From Prorocentrum cordatum (Eukaryota; Sar; Dinophyceae; Prorocentrales; Prorocentraceae), in contig CAUYUJ010004777.1 of the NCBI GenBank assembly GCA_963575745.1, forward strand, positions 1 through 37,500: a DNA stretch of 37,500 bases, given 5' to 3'. The notes below the pieces were generated by a model. The model saw only the letters and a list, made by a program, of their open reading frames with translations. It was not told the origin of the DNA and searched no databases. Positions 10,677 through 20,386 of the stretch are shown here, piece by piece. The translations under genes and the position numbers were made by a program. Each line of letters opens with the position of its first letter. Within the stretch, counting starts at the first letter, position 1.

Positions 10677-10800
10677 GTTTGGCGGCGAGGCGATCCCCGC
10701 CGGCATCGCGCTCTCGCTGCTGCTCACCGTCCTGCCGACGGCCGCGCAGCTGCTGTGGCAGCAGGGCCGCATCTCCACCTGGGAGTTCTACCTCGCGTGA
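10677..10800 (+). CDS. Possible terminal exon of a membrane protein
   Basis: After CTCCGGAAG, a possible 3' splice site, the frame reads about 41 residues (GGEAIPAGIALSLLLTVLPT then AAQLLWQQGRISTWEFYLA) to TGA at 10798-10800. A hydrophobic stretch IALSLLLTVLPTAAQLLW could be a membrane segment. The mixed composition, with aromatic and hydrophobic residues, is unlike the surrounding repeats. There is no start codon in this frame, because a stop lies just upstream, so it would have to be a last exon. No upstream exon was identified. It may equally be chance. Confidence 0.3.
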
Positions 10801-12220
10801 GGCGGCCGCCGCCTCGGATCGCCGCCGCCGGCTCGGGCTCCTCGTGCGTCCTCGTCGGCTCTTCGGCGGTTTCCCAGCCCCGGGACGCCCTCCAGCTGCT
10901 GCGCCTCGTCGAGGGCTCTCCGGGGGCGCGCGGCATCCAGGGTTGAGATCTCGCTGAGGGGCCGCGAGCGAGACCGGCGTTCCTGGGGCGACGGCGGAGG
11001 TGTTCATGCTCGTGTCGGGTATAGGCAGGACCCGAGGTAAGGGAACCCGGCTGGCAGCAGGAGCAATACCAATAGTTCCGCGGATCTACCTCGAGCAGCG
11101 GACCGAGTTCAGACCTCCAAATGAAACAGTGGAGCGCGCATGATGATTCTGAATCGGTTTCTGTGCTTATGAGCTCTCTAACTCTCCTAGAGCCCGAGTT
11201 AGGTACAGAAAACTGAGAGCACCTGTGGCCCCGGAACCCCTAAATTGGCCAGAATCACTAAGCCAGGTCTGCCGTAGTTGGTGCCTTTTCGGGTGACGGC
11301 AGTTCCGGTCAGTGGAATGGGGCGGGGAGGGCGTCCCCCAGTACACATCACGAAACCAGCTCCACTAAACCCAGCTCAGCCGACGCCCGATCATGGCATC
11401 ATAGGGCAAGAGCAGACCTGAGCTTTCCAAACCTCGGTAAGAGCAGGCCTGAAATCCGAGCCTCTTGCGCACGGCGGTTCGTGAGGAGTGCTGCTGACTG
11501 AGCAAGCGCCCCGGCCGAGCGCACCAGGGCCTGGCCCTGGTGACCACACGCTGCCCCCCCCCCCCCCCCCCGCGACCTCTCTGAGTCCGGAGAGGCCGAG
11601 GCTCGCCGTGGCCGTTGTGTCTTCGCCGCGGCAGGAGGCGCCGGCGGCGGCGGCGGCGGCGGCGTTCCCTGCCTCGCGCGAGCCCCGAGCAGGACGGGGC
11701 GCGAGCTGCCGCGCTGCCGCGCGCCAGGCCTGCGCGCCGTGGGGCCCCGCGGGCGCTCCCAGGCGCGGCCCACGCCCTCCCGAGCGCTGCCGCGCGCTGC
11801 CGCGCGCTGCCGCGCGCTCCAGGCGCTCGGGGGCGCCGGGTCCCCGGCGCACCCCAGGCGCCGCCGGGCGCCTCCCGGGCCCGCCCGAGCCCCCGGGAGA
11901 GGCGCGCTGGCCTCGCGCGTCGCCAGTCTCGTCCTCGCGCGCTCTCCCAGGCGCTCCGCCGGGCGCGCCTGCGCACCTCCTCGGGGTGCCTCAAGCCCTC
12001 CCGCGTCGAGGGTATCTCGAGGGGGGCCTTGCCAAGGCGGATGCCGCGTGGGAGCTTCTGCGGAGCCGCTGCGGACAGACAGTGGCAGACGCGACGCGCC
12101 CCCCCCCATCCCCCCCTCCTTCTAGGACTCCTCCGTTCCCCCGCCCCGCCCCCCCTGGCCGCAGGCCGCGATGGCGAGGCACCGGGCGCTGAAGCCAGGC
12201 GGGGGGGCAGGGGGTGGGGC
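10801..12220. other. Gene-poor GC-rich stretch
   Basis: 10801-11400 is unique sequence with no supportable gene. 11552-11570 is a C run. 11640-11665 is GGC repeats. 11775-11822 holds about four copies of a 10-base CGCGCTGCCG unit. On the minus strand 11990-12100 reads AEAPTRHPPWQGPPRDTLDA, which might be a further exon of the gene ending near 12230, but no splice pair could be fixed. Ala/Arg-rich frames on both strands are typical GC artefacts. Confidence 0.4.
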
Positions 12221-12229
12221 GGGAAATTT

Positions 12230-12427
12230 CAGGAGCCAGCCAGAGGGGGGGCAGGGCGAGGAGTCAGGCGAGTCGATCCCTTGATCCACCAGGGCCGCGC
12301 CCTCGGGGCGGCGCTGGACACTGCAGGAGAGGCCCCCCGTCGCCTCGCCCCACTTCGCGGCGATCTCCCCCCCCTCACCCCTCATGGCCGCGATGTCCAC
12401 TTCGGCGAGGGCGGTCGCCAAGACATC
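12230..12427 (-). CDS. Unrecognised minus-strand gene, exon 4 (3' end uncertain)
   Basis: On the minus strand the sequence reads through GCCAGCAAG, then GATGTCTTGGCG, giving DVLATALAEVDIAAMRGEGG and EIAAKWGEATGGLSCSVQRR onward. The AG at 12429-12428 is the acceptor. Joining to the preceding exon end at 12652 keeps phase 0, so Ala-Thr-Lys continues into Asp-Val-Leu. The frame stays open to a stop at about 12122 but becomes Pro-rich after about 12240, so the real end or next donor is unclear. No known domain was recognised. Confidence 0.5.
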
Positions 12428-12651
12428 CTTGCTGGCCTCAAGTGGGAGGCAATTCCGCCGATCTCATCGCCCTCTCCCCTGAGGGCCCTACACTTCTATC
12501 CTAGTCTCTCGGTCCCCGGGCCCCCCCGTCTCTCCTCCTCCTCCTCCTCCTCCTCCTCCTCCTCCCTCCTCAGGCCCCTCCCCATCCTCGTCCCTCCTCC
12601 GACTCCCTCCCCTCGCCCTTCGCCCCCCCCCCCCCCCCCCGCGCCCCGCGC

Positions 12652-13008
12652 CTTGGTCGCGTCGAAGTCGACGCCGCAAGCCGCCTCGGTGATGGCGGAG
12701 CCGAGCACTTCTACCTTCGCTCTGGCGCGCTTGGCCTTCTGGGTGGACCCCGGGCGACTCCATTCGTTATCGGACTTGCGCGCGAACTGCGTCATTGGCG
12801 CCGCGCGGCGCACCGAATGGCACCAGCGGGCTTGCCGGCTATCCTTATCCCAATCGGCGCCCGGCTCGACATCGCCGAGGCGATGCATCGCAGACTGGAT
12901 CACTCCGGCGGCGTTTCTCAGCCGGTCGCAGTAGGCGTCCAGCTGGGCGCAATACATGCCCCTCAGCTCCGCAAAATCAGCCAAAGAGGCTGCGGCATCT
13001 TCCACGCC
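12652..13008 (-). CDS. Unrecognised minus-strand gene, exon 3
   Basis: This exon encodes about 119 residues starting GVEDAAASLADFAELRGMYC and ending DFDATK. The composition is globular: helical, with Trp, Tyr, Cys and Met. The acceptor is CTTCCATGTCAG before 13008. The donor is AAG followed by GCGCGG at 12651, a GC donor, which is common in dinoflagellates. The intron to the next exon (12651-12428, 224 bases) contains a C/G run of about 20 and a GGA tract. Joining from exon 2 (donor at 13431) preserves phase 0. A further short block at 13084-13032 (VAEIAWGRLGRSVIALA), between CTGACAG and GTGCGT, looks exon-like, but its 53-base length does not fit the frame. Confidence 0.55.
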
Positions 13009-13430
13009 CTGACATGGAAGCAGAGACGCACCTCGCGAGCGCGATGACGCTGCGGCCGAGGCGCCCCCACGCGATCTCGGCGACCTGTCAGACCCGCCGC
13101 GCCCCAGACATACACCCCCCCAACCCCGCTTGAATCAGAGGGCCGGGGGGGGGGGGGAGAGGAGCAGAGGAAGCCCGGGAGAGAGGAAGAGGAGCGAGAG
13201 GGAGAGGGAGGGAGAGGCTCAGAGGGGGAGGCGAGGTAGAAGGACTCGGGAAGGGGGGGCCCATGGGCCGTAGACTCCGACATGCTGCTGGACGAGACGA
13301 GCCGACGCGACGTCGACTAGGCCCGCCGCGCCCGCCGGGAGAGGGGGGCGCGCGGAATGGCACGGGCATGGGTCGGTCGGAGGGGGGGGGGAGATGCGGG
13401 TGAGGAGGAGCTAGGAGTTGTTCCGATGAC

Positions 13431-15210
13431 CTTGCTAACCAGCGCGCTGACCGCGCTGCCGAACAGAACGTCGCTGTTCTCGGGGGTGACCTTCTCCTCC
13501 GGGATCTCGGAGGCCATGCGGGCGATGTCGATCGCATCCGCCCCAACCGCCCTGACTTTGCTCAATTCCGCAGTCCCCGCAGCGAAGGCAGCGCGCATGC
13601 GCTTCAACAAGGGCACCGCGCGAGTACCAGTAATATGATGGGCAGGGTTGGCCGCGAGAAGCGCTTTAGCCCTGCCCGGCAACTCGCCGCCGCCATCGGG
13701 GGGTGCGACCAAGTGGCACAACGTCACGTAGCTCTGAGGGTCTGGGCAGTTGTGAGATCTCGCCGCCTTCTCGATCTCCTTGTCGTCGATGCTCTCCACA
13801 GGCTCGGACTCGCCATCGTCGCCGCCGTCGTCGTCGCCATCCCCGCCCCTGAGGTCCGGGCCATCGTCGCGGGCGACCTCGTCAATGAACTCCCCCAGGG
13901 TCGTTTTGATCTGAGTGCGTGCTTTCATCCGCCAACGGTGAGACTTGAAGTCGTTCGCGATGTGCTGCCTGTACCTTGTGGCATCCCCATCGCCCTGGCA
14001 CTCCGCGTCGGTGAGATCCTGGGCGCCCCCCCTCTCGAACTTGAAGATAAACTCAAGGCTGCTGCGCCCCGTGATGCCCTTCGCGGCTGGTAGGCGCACG
14101 ACCCCGTTGAGGCCGAACTCGACGCACCAGGCAATGGCCTGGTCAATCTCATTCCGCAAAGCGGTGCGTCCTTCTGGCTTCGGCACCTCAGTCGTAAGCC
14201 CCCCCGCGTTCTGCACGTCGTGCAGGTGCGTCACTTCCTGGCCGCCTGCGGTAGACCCTTTCACCAGCTTCGAGCGAGGGGCCTTCGCGTCTTTCCCAGC
14301 GGCCCGGCTTGCCTGGCACGTCTTGCCCTCGGTCATCACGCGCGCCAATTTGGCGAGTTTCTTGGCGCCTGCTCCACCCTGCAAGAGCCATGGGGCGCCA
14401 TCGTTCGTGGGCGCCGCAAATTTCATCACATGGACCGCCATCTTCATGAAGCCGATATTCGCAAGTTGGCCCATGATCTGGTCGAACATGAAGAAGACCA
14501 TGATGTTTGAGAGCTTGTGGTCTGAGAAGACGCAGTGCGCGTTCATGTAGGTCTCGAACTCGCTCCAGATGCCCAGGCTGTCCAACTTGTTCTTCGTCGC
14601 CCTGCAGAAGCGAAGCCCGTCGCACGTGTCGAAGCATCCTTTAAGACGAAGAGACTTTTTCAGCCAGTCCATCAGATGGGCCTGCTTCTGGCCCTTTCTC
14701 ACCTTCTCGGTCTCGTCCTTCTGATTCCTCTTCTTCTTGGCGTTGTCGTCGTCGCTGGAGTCGCCGCCGTCGCGCTCGCCTTTTGCAAGCTGCGTCCGCC
14801 GCCAAGATCTCGTGGAAGCGCTTCATGATCGAGCGCGACTTGGGCGACACGCCGCGCAGATCATTGCCCTCGTTCTTGAAGAAGTGGGTAACTCCAGGCG
14901 GGCTGCGGCGATCCAGCACTGTCACCTCGATGCCAGCCCTGGAGCCGGCGATGATCTGCGGGTTCTTCGGCGCTTCTGCACGCGCGTCGCACGCCGCCTC
15001 GATCACGTGGGCGCCCCCGACCACCCAGTGCTTCGAGCCGCCATCCATCGTGATCACCGTGGGCTCGTTGCGGGCGCCGAGCACGTGACCCTTTTTGAGG
15101 GAGATCATTTTGCACCGGCGCCTGGTGTCAGCCTGGTCCCTGTCGTTCAGCGGGTGGCGGATGAGGTTCTTCTCGTTGGCCTCATTGAACCACGGAATGG
15201 CCCCGTGCTC
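13431..15210 (-). CDS. Unrecognised minus-strand gene, exon 2 (with frame slip)
   Basis: This is the largest exon, about 590 residues. It follows the acceptor CCCATCAG at 15212-15211 and starts EHGAIPWFNEANEKNLIRHP. Next is a block with MDGGSKHWVVGGAHVIEAAC and THFFKNEGNDLRGVSPKSRS. Around 14780-14800 the sense moves by one frame: upstream ends MKRFHEILAADAA, and downstream continues with the acidic/Lys-rich GERDGGDSSDDDNAKKKRNQ and then MDWLKKSLRLKGCFDTCDGL. It ends SALVSK at a GT donor (AAG, then GTCATC). I do not recognise the family; the N-terminal part vaguely recalls ParB/sulfiredoxin-like dG-HR blocks, but weakly. The slip may be an indel, a tiny unseen intron or an assembly error. Confidence 0.6.
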
Positions 15211-15585
15211 CTGATGGGTTCCAAAGGGCATCACCAAGGTTCAAAAAGGGATGCGGATGAGGAGAGGAGGGGGAGGGAGGGGGGGGGGGAAGGAGGAGGA
15301 GGGGGCAACCCTGAGGAGGCAGTAAATGGACTGAGGACTGAGGAAGGACCTGAGGAAGACGAGGAGCGCGGAGGAGGGAGGAAGGGCGACGGAGCGAAGG
15401 GAGGAGTGTGAGCGGGGGGAGGGGGGGGGGGGGAGGGAGAGGGAGGAGGAGGATGGAGATGGATTGGTGGGGAGGGGAGGGGGCCCGGCCACAGGGACAG
15501 CAGAAAGAAGAGATGAGGAGGAGGAGGGGTGAGGAGGGGGGGGGGGGGGGGGGGGGGTGGGGGGGAGGAGGGGGATGTTGGTTGG
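15211..15585 (-). other. Polypurine-filled intron
   Basis: The intron between the exons ending near 15586 and starting at 15210 is almost entirely G/A on the plus strand (C/T on the transcript), including a G run of roughly 24 near 15538-15565. The long C/T tract lies upstream of the acceptor. Confidence 0.55.
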
Positions 15586-15705
15586 CATCCTTCGGGTCCT
15601 TCGTCACGCACCAACTGCGGACCTCGCCCTGAAGCTCGCGCCCCTCGACGCCCGGGAAGAAGACCTGGGTGTCCTCCACGCTCGAGCCCCAGGGCGAGCG
15701 CCCGC
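15586..15705 (-). CDS. Unrecognised minus-strand gene, exon 1 seen
   Basis: After a pyrimidine tract ending CGCGCCAG (acceptor at 15707-15706), the minus strand reads GRSPWGSSVEDTQVFFPGVE and GRELQGEVRSWCVTKDPK. The composition is mixed and protein-like. The donor is ambiguous: AAG then GATGCC, or AAGGAT then GCCAAC. Both keep phase 0 into the next exon, where EHGAIPW begins. Further upstream exons are likely but were not fixed; 15790-15990 reads as an Ala/Gly/Ser linker (GPSGPDSSAGGSAAGSLAGG) that might belong to the same protein. Confidence 0.5.
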
Positions 15706-15789
15706 CTGGCGCGAGGGAGGGCGGGGGCGGGGGGGGCCCAAAGCTCGGCCGCCATCCCCCCGAGAGGCCGAGTGTCACGCGGGGGGTCG

Positions 15790-17265
15790 TTCTAGCCCCC
15801 CGCCTGCAAGGCTGCCAGCGGCAGAGCCCCCGGCGCTGCTGTCGGGGCCGCTCGGGCCCGCAGCAGCGCCACTGCCGGCCCCAGTCGCGCGCGCGCGCGG
15901 GCGCGCAGACGGCCGCCGCCGGGGCCGCTGGGGGCCACTGCGACCGCAGAGGGAGCGGCGTTGCCGCGAGGGCGCAGGGGGGCGCCTGAATGCCACCGCG
16001 GTGGGGGTTGTAGAAAGCAGGGCCCTGGGAGGATGCTAGAAAGAGTCTGGGCCAATGTGCGGCGGGCATGGCCACGCGGCGATGCGGCCGCGCGAACTAG
16101 GCCCTCTGGGACCTCTCTCTCGGGCCCCGAGAGAGAGCAGGATGAGATGGGCGAGCGGGCGAGCAAGAGGAAGCGAGCGCCTGAAAGTGGAGGCGGGCGG
16201 GGGGGGGGAGGCGAGTGCGTCAGGCTGCGCCAGGATGACCAGGGGGGGGGAGGGGGGGGGGGGGGGGGGGGAGGGAGGAAGCGGGCTCAGGGCTGGTCAG
16301 GGGCGGCTCCAAGGACGGATGGGCGGCCCCCCATCCGCCGCAGGCGCGGCGAGCCGCGCCCGCTGGTGCCGATCGGCATCTCGCCGAAGACTCCGAAGAC
16401 AGGGGCGGGGTGCGGGCGGTGCATCCTGGATCCGCTTCCATTCCCCCCATCATCTCATCACCCCCTCATCCAGCCTCGTCGCGTCGCCACGGCTGGGCAC
16501 GGCGTATCGTCCAGGCCCCGCAGCCTCGCCTCACCGAGTATGTCAATCGTCGATCGTATTGTTGTTAGCCCCCGCTCTGTCGTTTCTGTTTTGCAACGCA
16601 GCTTGAGGGGATGGGGTGGAATCTCGCGTCCATCCGCGCGACGGCTGAGCCCGCTGCGACCCGCATGCGAATGGGCAAGCCCTCCTGGTCTGTGGCTGTT
16701 ACTGTTACACAACGACCATAGCTAGAGCACGGCGCGTTGAGTGGATCACCCACAACAACAACAAAGCACACAACACCTGGATTCGAAGTTCGAAGATATC
16801 TGGACGATAGGGCCCCGATAAAGTCTTTGGCGGCCTAAAGGGCCTAAGGGGTTTGGGCGCTCAGCTGCAGCGCGCAGCAATGGCAACCTGAGCAGCAGCA
16901 AAATGCAAAATCACCTGGTGAAAATGAAATATCAGATCTCTGACGTCAGTTGCCCGGCTTGCGCTGCTCGCGGAAGTCCTGCGGGCGCGGGGCCCAGGAT
17001 GAGGATGAGGCGGAGGGGGGGGGGGGGGGGGGGGGAGAGGAGGAGTGGAGTATATGGAGAGTGGCCTGACGGGGGCCCCAAGCACGCTTCGCTCGCCCGA
17101 GGGTTTATGGGGGCCCAGGGTCCTCGCCCAGCTCGTCGGGTCTCGCGGTCGCCACCCGGCGCCGCAGGCGCCTGTCGGGGGGGGGGGTCCGCGGGATCCG
17201 CGGCGGCGCTGCCAGCGCCGCTGTTGGCGGCGGCGCCGCCAGCGCCACCGCTGCCCCCAGCGCTG
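15790..17265. other. Spacer between two minus-strand genes
   Basis: This spacer has a GC-rich part to 16080 and long G runs at 16238-16273 and 17018-17035. From about 16480 to 16960 the sequence is unique and more balanced, with no gene recognised. The promoter and 5' end of the unrecognised gene should lie here, but no TATA-like or dinoflagellate TTTT-type box was convincing. Confidence 0.4.
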
Positions 17266-17969
17266 TCAGCGGCGGAGGTCGTAGCAGCGCTCGTCGGAGC
17301 CGCAGTTGCCGAAGTAGCCGTCGCCGCCGAAGGCGAAGGACTGGCGCTGCCAGAGTCGCCCGCGAAGAGAGGAGCTGGAGGCAGAGCCCTCTTCCTCGAC
17401 TCCGTCGACATGGGGCGGTCGTCGGATGGCGAACGGCTGGGCGGAGGGCCTCCTGGGGGAGGCGCGCCCTCGTCGGCAGGCGGCCGAACGACGACTCTGC
17501 TCTTGGTCAGGAGCGGCCCCAGCTTGAGGACGGTGATGAGCATCTGCCCCCCGAGACTCTGCGCGTGCATGGCGTTGCCCATCTGCTCCACCTGGCACGC
17601 CCAGGCCCGGAAGGGAGGGGCGGGGGCGTCCGCGTTGAACTGGCAACTTGCGCCCGCGATCGCTACCGCGGCTGCCGTCGAAGGGGGCCCCGTCGCCAGC
17701 CGCGGCTCCGACGCTGTAAACCGCCGCTGCAGGGTCGGGCAGAACAACAGGCCCTGCCCTGATGCAAGCGCCGGGAGCCCCCCGTTGCGGCCGCGCACGA
17801 CACGTTTGTCAGCATCCTGCATCACATCGCAGCAGAGCCCGGCCACGGAGTAGATCTGAATGCGTCGGTCCAGGCGTTGGCGCTCGGGGATACTGATGGC
17901 CTGCAGGTGCGAGCCGGGGGATCGATGAAGTTGCGCCACGACGCGTCCGCCGTCTCCGGCCGCGCGTAC
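17266..17969 (-). CDS. DNA cytosine-5 methyltransferase-like gene, exon 4 (C-terminal motifs)
   Basis: The acceptor CATCTGCCAG before 17969 gives an exon that completes the split Arg codon and reads YARPETADASWRNFID. A one-base slip occurs at the G5 run 17916-17920. The protein then continues AISIPERQRLDRRIQIYSVA and GLPALASGQGLLFCPTLQRR with FTASE, a target-recognition-like segment, and ends with QVEQMGNAMHAQSLGGQMLI, matching motif X (the GNA block) of cytosine-5 methyltransferases. Beyond that a Pro/Ser/Ala-rich tail stays open far downstream. In another frame a more natural C-terminus, SFAFGGDGYFGNCGSDERCY, ends at the stop at 17266. I take 17266 as the likelier end, with low certainty. 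Confidence 0.65.
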
Positions 17970-18079
17970 CTGGCAGATGGGCCCCCTCGCCCACATCGAC
18001 CCCCATCCCCCCGCCCAGCTACCCGCGCATGCTGGGCGGGGCGAGGGGGGAGTATCGCGGGCGCGCTGGCCCACAACAC

Positions 18080-18428
18080 CTCTCGAGCACGCTGGGGCGG
18101 TGGGCCGCCCACTCGAACTCGGCGGCGCGCTCGGCGACGCTGGAGACGCTGTAGTCCTTGAACGTGCAGCCGCAGCGAGCGAAGAACAGCTCCCGATCAT
18201 TATGGGCCACGTCGACGGAAGCCATGGGCAAGCTGAAAAGGTCCGACGTCGCCATGCGGGGGCCGAGGGTCTCCGAGATCCCCCCTCGTGGATGCAGATG
18301 CAGTACTGGCGCGCGCGCAATGGCCCACCCGCGCGCCGAGGGTCCGCGACCGCTCGCAGGATCACGTGTTCGTGCCCCAAGTGGGTCTCGAGGTCGCCGA
18401 ACGACTCCACGTTCTCGTGGATGACGAC
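18080..18428 (-). CDS. DNA cytosine-5 methyltransferase-like gene, exon 3 (ENV motif)
   Basis: This exon starts after CGCCACAG and reads VVIHENVESFGDLETHLGHE. HENV is the ENV motif VI of cytosine-5 methyltransferases, whose Glu contacts the target cytosine. ADPRR...RARQYCICIHEG follows, resembling the RxRxY motif VIII. At the C6 run 18280-18285 the sense slips by one base and continues ISETLGPRMATSDLFSLPMA and DRELFFARCGCTFKDYSVSS to a donor GAGAG then GTGTTG at 18080. The intron to exon 4 is 110 bases, GT to AG, and the split codon joins in phase. The slip lies in a homopolymer, so it may be an assembly error or a real lesion. Confidence 0.75.
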
Positions 18429-18491
18429 CTGTGGCGCGGCAGAGCAGGATAGATGGACCGGGGGGGGGGGGGGGGGGCAGGGGGCTCGGAC

Positions 18492-18601
18492 CTTCTCCTT
18501 CAGCCTCAAGCGCATCGCGCGCCAGAGGTAGAACAGCTTCGCCCTGGGGCCCGCGAGCTTGAGGGCGTTGCCGAACTTGCTGCGGTCCACGCAGGGCGTT
18601 C
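18492..18601 (-). CDS. DNA cytosine-5 methyltransferase-like gene, exon 2 (catalytic PC motif)
   Basis: Together with the last base of exon 1 this reads GTPCVDRSKFGNALKLAGPR and AKLFYLWRAMRLRLKEK. G-T-P-C is motif IV; its Cys is the nucleophile that attacks C6 of cytosine. The exon ends AAG then GTCCGA at 18491. The intron that follows is only 63 bases, contains a C/G run of about 16-18, and ends CACAG. Phase 0 is kept into VVIHENV. This exon is the strongest evidence for the family. Confidence 0.82.
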
Positions 18602-18602
18602 C

Positions 18603-18902
18603 TGTCTTTTGCAGGGAGGAGGAATGACGGAATGAAAGGAATGAGGGCCAGGCGAGGAGGGGGGGGGAGCAGGGGCGACAGGGGGGCAGATTGAGGCGAG
18701 GAGCTGAGGGAGGGTTCAGAGGCGGGGGGAGTGGCGCGCGGGGCTGAGTGCAGGGGGTACGAGCCAAGAGTAATGAGGGGGGATGGCACAGAAAGGGGCA
18801 TGAGAGCGAGGCTGCGAGGAGGAGGAGGAACTGAGGGTGAGCGGAGAGGGCGCCGGGCAGGGCATGCGGCAGAGGCAGCCAGACAGGGTCAAACGCGATA
18901 TT
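18603..18902 (-). other. Intron 1 of the methyltransferase-like gene, with ambiguous borders
   Basis: This intron is about 300 bases, G/A-rich on the plus strand. Exon 1 ends ...ATTGCAG and exon 2 begins GGAACG with a shared G, so the borders can be read as GA...CA or AA...AG. Neither is canonical. A direct repeat of one or more bases at intron ends is typical of many dinoflagellate introns. Confidence 0.5.
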
Positions 18903-18903
18903 C

Positions 18904-19092
18904 TGCAATGTGAATATCAGCGCGTAAGAATCGGCAGTGCTGCTTGTGCCGGATGCAGTAGCAGGGCAGCTTGACCTTGCACCGCGGCAAGAGGCGCGCC
19001 AGCTCCTCAGCGCGCAACTCGGAGCCGTTGTCCAGCCCGACCCTCCGCCTGAGCTCGTCGGGCGTGGTATTCTTTGGTCGCCGGGCGCACAT
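18904..19092 (-). CDS. DNA cytosine-5 methyltransferase-like gene, exon 1
   Basis: From ATG at 19092-19090 it reads MCARRPKNTTPDELRRRVGL, then a Cys/His cluster CKVKLPCYCIRHKQHC, then RADIHIA leading directly into the GTPC motif of exon 2. The usual SAM-binding motif I (F-G-G type) expected upstream of motif IV is not visible, either because there are more 5' exons above 19095 or because this copy lacks it. The flanking AT-richer sequence above 19095 gives no clear exon. The start is therefore tentative. Confidence 0.6.
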
Positions 19093-19095
19093 CAC

Positions 19096-19400
19096 CTCTT
19101 ATAACCTACGTTATAACCACTTGCACGATTAGGCGCTGATCAGTTGAGTAATTTTTGAAATCTGTTTCTAACGTCGATGCATCCGAAACTAGTACGATCG
19201 CATCCAGATCACATTTCCGCTAAGTGGCACTACTGGTAGGGTTGTTGTAAAGTAGTTTATAACTGGCCGTAAGTGTTCATAAGTGGTACCTGTGTGTTTT
19301 CTTGCGTTGCTTACAAAAACGTCCTGCTCGAATGTACTTCGCGATTTTGATCGCTCGTCGAGGCCGCGCGGCGGCCTGCCCCAAAACTACGTGGGCATGT
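19096..19400. other. AT-richer intergenic sequence
   Basis: The sequence is unique, with small inverted words (TTATAACCTACGTTATAACC near 19099). It lies upstream of the methyltransferase-like gene and could hold its promoter; no specific box can be named. Confidence 0.4.
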
Positions 19401-19404
19401 GCAC

Positions 19405-19414
19405 GCGCGAAGCG

Positions 19415-19462
<48 letters not shown>

Positions 19463-19494
19463 CATACACACTGGCCGCGCCATGCGCGAAGCGC
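19405..19494. repeat. TA microsatellite flanked by GCGCGAAGCGC
   Basis: About 38 bases of alternating TA (19418-19456), then a short CATA part. The self-complementary word GCGCGAAGCGC occurs on both sides at 19405-19415 and 19484-19494. Confidence 0.85.
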
Positions 19495-19940
19495 TTGTAT
19501 ATACGCAGCCGTCCTATTACTTCATGCGTCTGGGTTGCGGCGGCGACGACGGACGACGGCGTCGACGACGCCGAAACGAGCACGACGACGAACGACGACG
19601 AGGGGCGACAGTGACGACGACTGCGGACGGGCGACGACGACCGAGCAGGCTAAAATGCCTAACCGAATCAGGTCGGCGGAATAGCGGCGCAGCCTTGATA
19701 TAATAGCGCAGTACTTATATGTATATAATAATAATAATAATATACCGCCGCAAAGCACGGCATATCGCAGCATAACCTTGCGTGCATGGCTCAGCATAGC
19801 ACATAGCACAGCATAGCACATAATAGCCCAGCATCGCACAGCACAGCACAGCATAGCATACCAAGCCGCAAGGGGTCGGCGGCATGGCGGCGCAGCCTCT
19901 TTAGCTCGGCACTTTATATCCGTCCTGCCCAGACGTGGGT
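19495..19940. repeat. CGACGA tract and AGCATAGCAC short tandem repeats
   Basis: 19540-19650 is rich in CGACGA words. 19785-19860 is made of irregular AGCAC/AGCAT/ATAGC pentamer-like repeats. No gene was recognised. Confidence 0.6.
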
Positions 19941-19949
19941 GGAGGAAGA

Positions 19950-19992
19950 GGCCCTCCCCCCCCTCCCTCCTCCTCCTCCTCCTCCTCCCTCC

Positions 19993-20029
<37 letters not shown>

Positions 20030-20110
20030 CATCTTTCCCGGCTGTTGTCGCTGCTGCTGCTGATGCTGCTCCTCCTCCTCCTCCTCCGTTCCCTTCTCCA
20101 CCCCCCTCTG
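19950..20110. repeat. CCT microsatellite with a long C run
   Basis: CCT repeats are followed by a run of about 32 C (19996-20028), then CTG/CTC repeats. Confidence 0.9.
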
Positions 20111-20386
20111 CCTTCTTACCCCCGCCTCACTCTCGCTCTCCAGCGGCGGCGGCAGCGACGACGACCGCGACGACGACCTCGATCTCCAAAGGAAATCCGC
20201 CCAAGGGTCGGAGTCCCGGGTCCCGTCCTGAGGGGCCCCTTCCAGGGTCCTCGGCCCCTTTCACGGGCCTGACCGAGCTCGCGGGCGTCCCGCGGCGGGG
20301 ATTGGGCCAGGGCAAGAAGGGCGGTGAGAGGGGCGAGGACAGGACTGGACGAGCATGATTAGGAAGGATTTCACTCTCGCAGAACT

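Noticed and set aside
11391-12934. Ala/Arg/Gly/Pro-rich frames in 11.4-12.9 kb on the plus strand
   Set aside because: They are shadows of GC-rich sequence; the convincing protein content in 12.2-13.0 kb is on the minus strand.
13032-13084. Short exon VAEIAWGRLGRSVIALA between CTGACAG and GTGCGT
   Set aside because: Good splice words, but the 53-base length breaks the frame and the next gap would be a 23-base intron; kept only as a remark.
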